Source: Enterovibrio sp051650965 (GTDB taxonomy: Bacteria; Pseudomonadota; Gammaproteobacteria; Enterobacterales; Vibrionaceae). Taken from it: DNA of 64,000 bases. The position numbers were made by a program, and so were the translations under genes. The first letter of the stretch is position 1; each line of letters starts with the position of its first letter. Location: NCBI GenBank assembly GCA_051650965.1, contig JBOFRL010000023.1, forward strand, positions 1 through 64,000. Direction: 5' to 3'. Below the pieces are notes generated by a model, which saw only the letters and a program-made list of their open reading frames with translations, did not search any database and was not told the origin of the DNA. Positions 16,598 to 24,220 of the stretch are shown one piece after another.

Positions 16598-16609
16598 CTT
16601 TTCTCTAAT

Positions 16610-17506
16610 CTAATTGATGGCACCAATACGACTAAAACGCACATTCACCGGTATCCATGACGGTAGCCAGCTTTCTTCATCGCTAAATTCAAAACTTATC
16701 CAAATCGCGACGGCCTTGCCAACCAAATTTGCTTTTGGCACGAAGCCAAAAAAGCGACCATCTTTGCTGTTATCACGGTTATCACCGAGCACAAAGTAGT
16801 GATCTTCTGGTACAACCCACTCGCCTTTTCCAGGTGTCGGCTGATATTGATCAACATAATTAGGCATATACGGGTTTATCAAAATGTCATGCGCGCGTTT
16901 ACCCAGCTGCTCTGTGGCTTGCAAAAGACGGATTTTTACTTGCGTAAAATCACTCTCTTGCACATTACTGATAGCCACAGGTCGGCACTCTAAAGCACCT
17001 TTCGGCTGGATGCAAATGCGTTTGTCATTTTGATAACGCACCGTGTCGCCAGGCAATCCTACCACACGTTTGATGTAATCAACTTGTGGTTGCGGTGGGT
17101 ATTTAAACACCACCACATCGCCGCGCTCAGGCTCACCCACGTTCACCAGTTGCTTACGAAATACCGGATCTTTTAAACCATAAGTAAATTTTTCCACCAG
17201 AATAAAATCGCCAACCAAAAGCGTTGGCATCATTGAACCTGATGGAATTTGAAATGGCTCATACACAAAAGAGCGCAGCACCAGTACCAGTGCCAGCACA
17301 GGGAAAACAGGCGCAGTGTTTTCAATCCAAGCGGGACGCGGCGCAGTTTGCTCAAGCTGCTTTGCCTCCACGCTTTCGACACGCACGTGCAAAGTATCTG
17401 CAGCTTTTTGCAGCCGACGCGGCGCCCACAAAAATTTATCTAACGCCCAAATGATCCCCGTGACCAATGTCACTAGCACCAAAATAAGTGCAAAAGTATT
17501 CGCCAT
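16610..17506 (-). CDS. lepB: Signal peptidase I
   Basis: Inner-membrane protease that releases exported proteins from their signal peptides. It has 298 residues. Two N-terminal membrane segments (~3-22 and ~67-80) precede the periplasmic catalytic domain. The nucleophile is Ser91 in QIPSGSMMPT and the general base Lys146 in VDYIKRVVGLPGD, at the same positions as in E. coli. The GDNRDNSKDGRFFG box lies near the C-terminus. GAGGA precedes the ATG by 6 bases. It follows lepA by 17 bases. Confidence 0.98.
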   Translation of the reverse strand: MANTFALILVLVTLVTGIIWALDKFLWAPRRLQKAADTLHVRVESVEAKQLEQTAPRPAWIENTAPVFPVLALVLVLRSFVYEPFQIPSGSMMPTLLVGDFILVEKFTYGLKDPVFRKQLVNVGEPERGDVVVFKYPPQPQVDYIKRVVGLPGDTVRYQNDKRICIQPKGALECRPVAISNVQESDFTQVKIRLLQATEQLGKRAHDILINPYMPNYVDQYQPTPGKGEWVVPEDHYFVLGDNRDNSKDGRFFGFVPKANLVGKAVAIWISFEFSDEESWLPSWIPVNVRFSRIGAIN

Positions 17507-17523
17507 TTTCTGTCCTCTTTAGA

Positions 17524-19323
17524 TTAGTTTTTATCCTTTCCAACGTGCAAAATGGCCAAAAATGCTTCTTGCGGCAACTCAACGTTACCGATGCGTTTCA
17601 TGCGTTTTTTGCCTTCTTTTTGTTTTTGTAACAATTTCTTCTTACGACTGACGTCACCACCGTAACACTTCGCGATAACGTTTTTACGCAGCTGTTTAAC
17701 GGTTGAACGCGCAATAATGTGCGTGCCAATCGCCGCTTGAATAGCAATATCAAACTGCTGACGCGGGATAAACTCTTTCATCTTCTCAACCAAATCGCGC
17801 CCGCGCGTTTGCGCTTGATCTTTATGCGTAATGATTGCCAGCGCATCCACGCTGTCGCCGTTAAGCAGTACGTCAACCCGTACCATTTTTGACGGCTCAT
17901 AACGATGAAAGTTGTAATCGAGCGATGCATAACCACGTGAAGTTGATTTTAGCTTATCAAAGAAATCAAGCACGACTTCTGCCATCGGGACATCGTAAGT
18001 GAGCGCCACTTGGTTGCCGTGATAAACCATGTCAACTTGCATGCCGCGCTTTTCGATACACAGGGTGATGACGTTACCCAAAAATTCTGATGGCACCAAA
18101 ATGTTGCAGCGCGCGATAGGCTCGCCCATCACTTCAATGTCATTGGTCGCGGGCAATTTCGCAGGGCTGTCGACGTAAATCGTCTCGCCGCTGGTTTTCG
18201 TCACTTCATACACTACGGTCGGCGCCGTTGTGATAAGGTCAAGATCATACTCACGCTCTAAACGCTCTTGGATGATCTCCATGTGCAGCATGCCCAAAAA
18301 GCCGCAGCGAAAGCCAAAGCCCAGCGCCGCTGAGTTTTCTGGCTCAAAAAACAAAGAGGCGTCGTTGAGGCTAAGCTTGCCCAGCGCATCACGAAAGTTT
18401 TCATAATCATCCGACGAAACAGGGAAAAGCCCCGCGTAAACTTGCGGCTTCACTTTTTTAAATCCTGGCAGCGGAGACGTAGCGCCATTTTTGGCCGCAG
18501 TCAGCGTATCGCCCACCGGCGCGCCTAAAATGTCTTTGATCCCGCACACAAGCCAGCCCACTTCGCCCGTTTTCAGCGCTTTGGTGTCGGTCATTTTCGG
18601 TGAAAAAACGCCTAAACGATCCGCATTCCAGACTTGACCTGTGCTCATCACTTTGATCTTATCATTTTGATTTAACACGCCATGCTTGATGCGCACCAGC
18701 GACACAACACCTAAGTAGTTGTCAAACCATGAATCGATGATCAGCGCTTGTAATGGTGCATCAGGATCGCCTTCTGGCGGCGGAATTTTATGCACGATGT
18801 CTTCCAGAACAAGATCGACACCAATCCCCGTTTTAGCCGAGCAGCGCGTCGCGTCAACCGCATCAAGGCCAATGATGTCCTCAATTTCTTGCGCTACGCG
18901 ATCAGGATCGGCGGCTGGCAAGTCGATTTTATTTAAAATCGGCACCACTTCGTGGTTCATCTCTATCGCGGTGTAACAGTTGGCCAGCGTTTGCGCCTCG
19001 ACCCCTTGGCCGGCGTCCACAACCAGCAGCGAGCCTTCACAAGCGGCCAGCGAGCGCGACACCTCGTAAGAAAAATCCACATGCCCTGGCGTATCGATAA
19101 AGTTTAACTGATAGGTTTGCCCATCTTTGGCGGTGTAATTTAGGGTAACACTCTGCGCTTTGATGGTGATCCCGCGCTCGCGCTCAAGATCCATAGAATC
19201 CAACACTTGGTTTTCCATTTCGCGCTCAGATAAACCGCCACAAATTTGGATCAGACGATCTGAAAGTGTTGATTTACCGTGGTCGATGTGGGCAATGATC
19301 GAAAAATTACGGATATGCTTCAT
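17524..19323 (-). CDS. lepA: Elongation factor 4 (LepA)
   Basis: A ribosomal GTPase that can back-translocate or help assemble ribosomes. From the ATG at 19323 it has 599 residues, equal to E. coli LepA. The G1 motif AHIDHGKST begins near residue 10, followed by RERGITIKAQ, DTPGHVDFSYEVSR and NKIDLP. The C-terminal domain ends GKKRMKRIGNVELPQEAFLAIL. The frame extends 15 codons upstream to a TTG, but the MKHIRNFSIIAHID start fits the family. It is the first gene of lepA-lepB-rnc-era and lies 170 bases downstream of rseC. Confidence 0.98.
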   Translation of the reverse strand: MKHIRNFSIIAHIDHGKSTLSDRLIQICGGLSEREMENQVLDSMDLERERGITIKAQSVTLNYTAKDGQTYQLNFIDTPGHVDFSYEVSRSLAACEGSLLVVDAGQGVEAQTLANCYTAIEMNHEVVPILNKIDLPAADPDRVAQEIEDIIGLDAVDATRCSAKTGIGVDLVLEDIVHKIPPPEGDPDAPLQALIIDSWFDNYLGVVSLVRIKHGVLNQNDKIKVMSTGQVWNADRLGVFSPKMTDTKALKTGEVGWLVCGIKDILGAPVGDTLTAAKNGATSPLPGFKKVKPQVYAGLFPVSSDDYENFRDALGKLSLNDASLFFEPENSAALGFGFRCGFLGMLHMEIIQERLEREYDLDLITTAPTVVYEVTKTSGETIYVDSPAKLPATNDIEVMGEPIARCNILVPSEFLGNVITLCIEKRGMQVDMVYHGNQVALTYDVPMAEVVLDFFDKLKSTSRGYASLDYNFHRYEPSKMVRVDVLLNGDSVDALAIITHKDQAQTRGRDLVEKMKEFIPRQQFDIAIQAAIGTHIIARSTVKQLRKNVIAKCYGGDVSRKKKLLQKQKEGKKRMKRIGNVELPQEAFLAILHVGKDKN

Positions 19324-19493
19324 AGACGATGTGATCTGCTCATAAATTAAGTTTTGAGATACTCTCAATTAGTGGCCGGATCCTACCGAAATTAGCGGAT
19401 AAAGGCTATAGCAACCTGCTATCAAGAAAGAGGGGCTTGGTAGTTAGGAAAAAGAGAGGGAGTAACGCGCGCTCACACAAAAGAACGCGCGAT

Positions 19494-19916
19494 TTAAATT
19501 TTTCGTAAAGAGAGCTGCTTAAAATAAGCGGTGGCCGCTAAGCGCCGTTTGGCGACAAAAAATCCGCATCCGCCAGACAACAGCGCCGCCGCGATGACGA
19601 AAGGCTCAGCGGCGCCAGTCCACTGCACGAGCAAAGCGCCCAGCAGCGCGCACAACACAGGCAAGAGATAGACAAGCGCAGCAGTGCGCAGTAAAAAAGA
19701 CGGCGCAACGGCAATTTCCACCTGCTCGCCAAGTTCAACCGCTGCATCACAGGCCACGCTCAGCTGCTGCCAAGCGTCATTGTGCGCAGCAAGGCCGCTC
19801 GCGCAGCCGCTTTTTAACGCGCAGCCCTGACAAGCCGATTGCGGCTGGCAGCTCACGAGCACCTGCCCGTTTTTGATCTCTGTTACCGTTGCAAACGCGG
19901 TAAACTGCTCACTCAT
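19494..19916 (-). CDS. rseC: SoxR-reducing / sigma-E regulatory protein RseC
   Basis: A small membrane protein of the RseC/MucC family; it modulates sigma-E activity and belongs to SoxR-reducing systems. It has 140 residues. The N-terminal part carries a cysteine cluster (CQPQSACQGCALKSGCASG, ~23-41). Two membrane segments follow (~78-97 and ~103-121). Its ATG overlaps the rseB stop by 4 bases (ATGA), so it is coupled. It is the last gene of the rpoE operon; a CGCGCG...CGCGCG repeat just downstream may help termination. Confidence 0.95.
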   Translation of the reverse strand: MSEQFTAFATVTEIKNGQVLVSCQPQSACQGCALKSGCASGLAAHNDAWQQLSVACDAAVELGEQVEIAVAPSFLLRTAALVYLLPVLCALLGALLVQWTGAAEPFVIAAALLSGGCGFFVAKRRLAATAYFKQLSLRKI

Positions 19917-20905
19917 TTTGCAGGCTCTGTCAGCATCATGTGTTTGGTTACAGGCTTATTATCAGAGCGCGAGTGCACTGATTTTGCAAGCTGTTTTGCC
20001 ATTTTGACCGGAATATCGCCAACCACAGTCACTTCTAAATCGTCGACCACACGCGTAAAGAGCGAACGCTTGCCGCTTCTTACCATTTGATCGCGAAGGG
20101 AAAACTCATCAGCCTTAGCTAGATACACGGCAAAATTAAACAACCCATCGCTAAAAATTTGGCTTTCCACCTGCCGCTGCGTCGCAAGTAGGCGGTAGCG
20201 GTTGCTCGACACGAGCTTAAAACCGTCCGGCAGCGACGTAACCTGCCAATTTAAGTTGACCGCGCGTTGCTCCGTTGAGTGCAAAACAGGAGGCAAATTA
20301 ACATCTAACAGCGAATTAAGCTCTGTTTTCACTTTGTCCGACAACTCAATCGACAGCGCACGCACCTGCTCAATCAGCTCGCCGTCGCGGTCGAGCAGAT
20401 CGGCGCGCACAAGCAGGTGGTTGTCCGCATCCAGCCAGAGCAGATACGCGTAGCGCTCGCCATCTTTTGGCACGATCCGCACCACATCACAAGCGCGCCC
20501 CGCCTCACGGCCACGCCCTTGCGAAAGGATGTGGTAATAAGATGACAACTCTTTGAAATTGCTTAATAAAATCGGGATTGGCGCAACCATCTGCTTGCTA
20601 AGGATGGTGACCGGCTCAATATTGGGGTCAAAATAACTGACCTGCTCACCGCGCAAAATAATTTCACGCACCGGTCCAGACAAATGCTGTAAGTGACTGA
20701 CATTTTTGCCATTTATTTTTGCATGGCGGTAGCGCAGCGGCTCAATACTTTTTTTTTGCACCAAAATGTAAGAAATGTCGTAATCAAATTGTTCGCTAGC
20801 CCGTTCCATCTGGGCTAACAAGTTAACAGCATGATCGTCAGCCTCAGCTGCAAACACTGCCGCATTGATCAGCATGATAACTGTTAGCAATAACCCTTTT
20901 ATCAA
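19913..20905 (-). CDS. rseB: Sigma-E factor regulatory protein RseB
   Basis: A periplasmic protein that binds RseA and blocks its cleavage until it binds off-pathway LPS. It has 330 residues. There is a signal peptide in the first ~19 residues (MIKGLLLTVIMLINAAVFA), then a lipoprotein-like MucB N-domain (DYDISYILVQ and RYRHAKINGKNVSHLQ) and the smaller C-terminal domain from about 215. The start overlaps the rseA stop by 4 bases. Confidence 0.96.
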   Translation of the reverse strand: MIKGLLLTVIMLINAAVFAAEADDHAVNLLAQMERASEQFDYDISYILVQKKSIEPLRYRHAKINGKNVSHLQHLSGPVREIILRGEQVSYFDPNIEPVTILSKQMVAPIPILLSNFKELSSYYHILSQGRGREAGRACDVVRIVPKDGERYAYLLWLDADNHLLVRADLLDRDGELIEQVRALSIELSDKVKTELNSLLDVNLPPVLHSTEQRAVNLNWQVTSLPDGFKLVSSNRYRLLATQRQVESQIFSDGLFNFAVYLAKADEFSLRDQMVRSGKRSLFTRVVDDLEVTVVGDIPVKMAKQLAKSVHSRSDNKPVTKHMMLTEPAK

Positions 20906-21534
20906 TCTACTAGCCCTTGATCTTTCTCAGATTTATCCAGCGGTTTGGAATTCACGCGCTGCTGCAGTTCAAAATCTTGGAACAGTTCGTACACCCTGCG
21001 CTCTTGCTCCACAATTTTGCTCTCGTTTTGTAGCGATTGGCGGCTAAAGCTGACCGGCGTGGCCGTTCCTGAAAGCGGCATGGTTTGTAGCACAGCAGGC
21101 TGGGCGCGTGGCGGCGCAGAAACGGCCTCTTGACCTTGATATTGCTGCACCCCGACAATCACGATGCTCGCAACGCTTGCCGCGATGCCCATTTGCAGCA
21201 CAGGCGCAAACCAACTCGCGCGCAGCTTGCTCGCTTTGGCCGGCAGCGGCTGCTCTTCCAAAATAGTTGACGTCAGCTCTAGCGGTTTAAGCGCGGGTTC
21301 ATTTTCAATCGCGGCGGCAACACGCTGCGCAATATCCCAGCTCACGCACTCTTGGCTATCAGTTTGACGCAGCACGTCGCGCGTTAATGTAAAACTTTGC
21401 CACGCCACTTGGCTTTCGCCGCTCAAGAGAAAATCGCTCAATTGTTGCTCTTGTTCTTTTTTTGTTAAGCGATGCTCTCCGTCGAAGAAGTCACAAAGCA
21501 ATTGTTTTTCAATCATGTAATTCACCGTAGCCAT
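20902..21534 (-). CDS. rseA: Anti-sigma-E factor RseA
   Basis: An inner-membrane anti-sigma factor that holds RpoE until DegS, RseP and ClpXP degrade it. It has 210 residues. The cytoplasmic RseA N-domain (~7-85) begins MIEKQLLCDFFDGEHRL. One membrane segment lies near 105-124 (WFAPVLQMGIAASVASIVIV), and the rest is periplasmic. The in-frame ATG at 21516 (MIEKQ) is an alternative start closer to the family N-terminus; neither has a strong ribosome site. It follows rpoE by 11 bases. Confidence 0.95.
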   Translation of the reverse strand: MATVNYMIEKQLLCDFFDGEHRLTKKEQEQQLSDFLLSGESQVAWQSFTLTRDVLRQTDSQECVSWDIAQRVAAAIENEPALKPLELTSTILEEQPLPAKASKLRASWFAPVLQMGIAASVASIVIVGVQQYQGQEAVSAPPRAQPAVLQTMPLSGTATPVSFSRQSLQNESKIVEQERRVYELFQDFELQQRVNSKPLDKSEKDQGLVD

Positions 21535-21545
21535 AAGGTTTTGAA

Positions 21546-22124
21546 TTAGCGTTTGATCAGTGGTTGAACGAGTTTATCAACCGCCTCACGCGCACGAAAA
21601 ATACGCGAACGCACTGTTCCAACAGGGCACTCCATTACTTCTGCAATCTCCTCGTAACTTAATCCATCAATTTCTCTTAAGATAATTGCAGTTTTTAGAT
21701 CTTCAGGTAACGCGTTGATGGCTGCAAAAACAGCTTGTTTAAGTTGATCTGAAAGCAGTAAATTTTCAGGATTTGAGATCTCCTTTAGCGCTCCACTATT
21801 TTCATAATTTTCAGCTTCATCCGCATCAATGTCGCAGGCGGGAGGCCGTCGCCCCTGCGCAACTAAATAATTTTTTGCTGTATTGACTGCAATGCGATAA
21901 AGCCATGTATAAAATGCACTTTCGCCGCGAAAACCTGATAGCGCTCGGTACGCTTTGATAAAAGCTTCCTGCGCGACATCGGGTACATCGCCACTGTTAT
22001 TGACATACCGCGAGATAAGGTTACACACTTTGTTTTGGTATTTTATTACCAAAAAATTAAAAGCTTGCTTATCACCATTTTGGGCACGCTCAATTAATGC
22101 TTGATCAGTTAACTGCTCGCTCAT
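21546..22124 (-). CDS. rpoE: RNA polymerase sigma-E factor
   Basis: An ECF sigma factor for envelope stress. It has 192 residues, like E. coli RpoE (191). Region 2 includes FNFLVIKYQNKV and DVPDVAQEAFIKAYRAL, and region 4 includes DLKTAIILREIDGLSYEEIAEVMECPVGTVRSRIFRAREA. The frame opens at 22142, but that ATG is part of the sequence ATGAGGAGT, which is the ribosome site; the ATG at 22124 is the start. A sigma-E promoter lies about 120 bases upstream, so the gene is probably autoregulated. Confidence 0.98.
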   Translation of the reverse strand: MSEQLTDQALIERAQNGDKQAFNFLVIKYQNKVCNLISRYVNNSGDVPDVAQEAFIKAYRALSGFRGESAFYTWLYRIAVNTAKNYLVAQGRRPPACDIDADEAENYENSGALKEISNPENLLLSDQLKQAVFAAINALPEDLKTAIILREIDGLSYEEIAEVMECPVGTVRSRIFRAREAVDKLVQPLIKR

Positions 22125-22248
22125 CGAGCATCTACTCCTCATCTAATCGTAAAAATAAACAAATGTTTTTTATTTCATTAATATTTATAACAATTTGCTT
22201 ATCCAGCATCGCGTTGCCATAAAAAGCATTGCAATTTATTTATGCTAG

Positions 22249-22277
22249 TTAAGATACAAACCATGATAAAAAGTTCC
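22249..22277 (-). promoter_or_regulatory. Sigma-E-dependent promoter of rpoE-rseABC
   Basis: On the minus strand GGAACTT (22277-22271) is followed after 16 bases by TCTTAA (22254-22249), close to the sigma-E consensus GGAACTT-N16-TCTGA. The predicted transcript begins near 22241, leaving a leader of about 117 bases before rpoE. This is the position of the known autoregulatory promoter in E. coli. Confidence 0.75.
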
Positions 22278-22473
22278 CTGTGGCATAATCATGCTTGTTT
22301 AAAAGCGGATCAAATTACGCCACCGCATTGAAAACAAATTCTTTTTTTGTTTGCAAGATGAACAATTAATTAGCAAAACACGGCTGGCTCTTATTTCCAT
22401 TTTTTATAACAAAATACATTTACCCTCAATTTGGTCAAACCGTCCAAAGCCTCGCGTGCTGGCGCTGCTTCAT

Positions 22474-22501
22474 TTGCCAAACTGAAGTTGCTTGGTATTA
22501 T
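22474..22501 (+). promoter_or_regulatory. Candidate sigma-70 promoter of the methionine aminopeptidase pair
   Basis: TTGCCA and TATTAT are separated by 16 bases, ending 68 bases before the ATG at 22570. The rest of the gap (22278-22569) is A/T-rich and I see nothing else in it. Confidence 0.5.
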
Positions 22502-22569
22502 ACCACACATAAATTTTGCGACTAATGCGCCGTTTTTGGGAAATCTGCCTTAATTTATTTGGAAAAACT

Positions 22570-23364
22570 ATGCTACCGACAATAAAAAGCGTCGAAGAAA
22601 TTGAACAAATGCGCGTCGCAGGCCGCTTAGCCGCTGAAGTGCTAGAAATGATCGGCGCGCACGTAACAGCCGGTATTTCAACCGATGAGCTCAACGCCAT
22701 TTGCCATCGTTATATTACGCAGACGTTGCAAGCGACTCCTGCAACACTTAATTTTCACGGTTTCCCCAAATCAATTTGCACATCGCTTAATGATGTCGTT
22801 TGTAATGGCGTACCTAAAAATGATGAAATTATTCGCGACGGCGACATCCTCAATATCCATATTTCATTAATAAAAAATGGATTTCATAGCGCGACGTCAA
22901 AAATGTTTTTAATTGGTAATGTAAGCGATGAAGATAAAGCGTTGTGCCACGTTGTGGAGCAAAGTCTTTTTCATGCAATAAAAAAAATAAAAGCCGGCAA
23001 ACGTGTTTGTGATATTGGCACGCAAATTCAACAGTTTATAAAAGGCCGTCCGCGCCGTTATTCAATTGTCAAAGAATATTGCGGACACGGCATCGGCACG
23101 CAGCTGCACGAAGCGCCGCAGATCATGCATTGCAAAAACAGCGACGATACCGTGCTAGAGGCGGGCATGTGTCTGGCAATCAAGCCGATGATCAATGCTG
23201 GCACGGCTGCAACACGCCTTGATGAGCAAGATAACTGGACTATCTACACGCAAGATGGCAAGCGCTCCGCGCAATGGGAACACACTGTTTTAATTACAAA
23301 AACGGGCGCGGAGATCTTAACTTGGCGCGCAAATGAGAACATTGCACGCGTTTTACACAACTGA
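22570..23364 (+). CDS. Methionine aminopeptidase paralogue with degenerate active site
   Basis: 264 residues clearly homologous throughout to the type I methionine aminopeptidase encoded just downstream and to E. coli Map. Key residues are changed. In E. coli numbering, which aligns directly up to about 110: His79 is Asn (VVCNGVP), metal ligand Asp97 is His (LNIHISL), metal ligand Asp108 is Ala (FHSATSK), and metal ligand Glu204 is Lys (CLAIKPM, residue 205). His173, His180 and Glu237 are kept. It is therefore unlikely to work as a standard dinuclear-metal aminopeptidase. The frame is intact, which argues against simple decay. The ATG at 22570 has GGA 6 bases upstream (TTGGAAAAACT), and the same leader precedes the second copy, indicating tandem duplication. 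A regulatory, chaperone or ribosome-docking role is conjecture. Confidence 0.85.
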   Translation: MLPTIKSVEEIEQMRVAGRLAAEVLEMIGAHVTAGISTDELNAICHRYITQTLQATPATLNFHGFPKSICTSLNDVVCNGVPKNDEIIRDGDILNIHISLIKNGFHSATSKMFLIGNVSDEDKALCHVVEQSLFHAIKKIKAGKRVCDIGTQIQQFIKGRPRRYSIVKEYCGHGIGTQLHEAPQIMHCKNSDDTVLEAGMCLAIKPMINAGTAATRLDEQDNWTIYTQDGKRSAQWEHTVLITKTGAEILTWRANENIARVLHN

Positions 23365-23394
23365 CACCTCTCCTTTACTGATTTGGAAAAACTT

Positions 23395-24189
23395 ATGGCA
23401 CCGATAATAAAAACCGCCGAAGAAATAGAAAAAATGCGCGTCGCCGGCCGCTTGGCTGCGCAGGTGCTAGAAATGATCACGCCACATGTGCAAGCGGGCG
23501 TGTCGACTGAGCGGCTCAACCAGCTGTGCCACGACTTTATCACGCAAACGCAAGATGCAATCCCTGCGCCGCTGAACTATCACGGCTTTCCCAAATCTAT
23601 CTGCACCTCGCTTAACCATGTGATCTGCCATGGGATCCCTTGCGAAGATGAAATTTTAAAAGACGGCGACATCGTCAACATCGATATCACGGTGATCAAA
23701 GACGGATTTCACGGCGACACTTCAAAAATGTTTTTGATCGGCGAGGTTAGCGCGAAAGACCGAGCGCTGTGCCACGTCGCGCAGCAAAGCCTCTATCAAG
23801 CGCTTAAAAAAGTGAAACCAGGCGTGCGCGTTTGCGATATTGGCGCACAAATTCAGCAGTTTATAAAAAGTCGCCCGCAGCGCTACTCGATTGTTAAAGA
23901 TTACTGCGGACACGGGATCGGCCAAGAGTTTCACGAAGCGCCGCAAGTGATGCATTGCAACAACAGCGACACCACCCTGCTGAAAGCGGGCATGTGTTTT
24001 ACCATTGAGCCGATGATCAACGCCGGAAAAGCGGGCACGCGCCTTGATGAAGAGGACGGCTGGACAGTTTACACTGTGGATGGCAAAAATTCGGCGCAGT
24101 GGGAGCACACCGTGCTTGTCACCGAGCAAGGCGTGGAGATCTTAACGCTGCGCGCTGAAGAAGATTTTCCGCGCATTTTGTGTAATTAA
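23395..24189 (+). CDS. map: Methionine aminopeptidase, type I
   Basis: Removes the initiator methionine from nascent proteins. It has 264 residues. All seven expected active-site residues are present: His79 (VICHGIP), Asp97 (VNIDITV), Asp108 (FHGDTSK), His173 (CGHGIG), His180 (FHEAP), Glu205 (FTIEPM) and Glu237 (QWEHT). The frame could open at a TTG four codons earlier, but TTGGAAAAACTT is better read as the ribosome site before the ATG at 23395. It lies 30 bases after the degenerate paralogue and just before glnD, matching the E. coli map-glnD order. Confidence 0.97.
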   Translation: MAPIIKTAEEIEKMRVAGRLAAQVLEMITPHVQAGVSTERLNQLCHDFITQTQDAIPAPLNYHGFPKSICTSLNHVICHGIPCEDEILKDGDIVNIDITVIKDGFHGDTSKMFLIGEVSAKDRALCHVAQQSLYQALKKVKPGVRVCDIGAQIQQFIKSRPQRYSIVKDYCGHGIGQEFHEAPQVMHCNNSDTTLLKAGMCFTIEPMINAGKAGTRLDEEDGWTVYTVDGKNSAQWEHTVLVTEQGVEILTLRAEEDFPRILCN

Positions 24190-24220
24190 GCAGCGCTTGA
24201 CTGGCGAAGCAGGAAAGCAG

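Noticed and set aside
22570..23364. First MetAP copy as a pseudogene
   Set aside because: The frame is full length with a ribosome site and promoter, and many non-catalytic positions are conserved; it is reported as an intact but catalytically altered gene.
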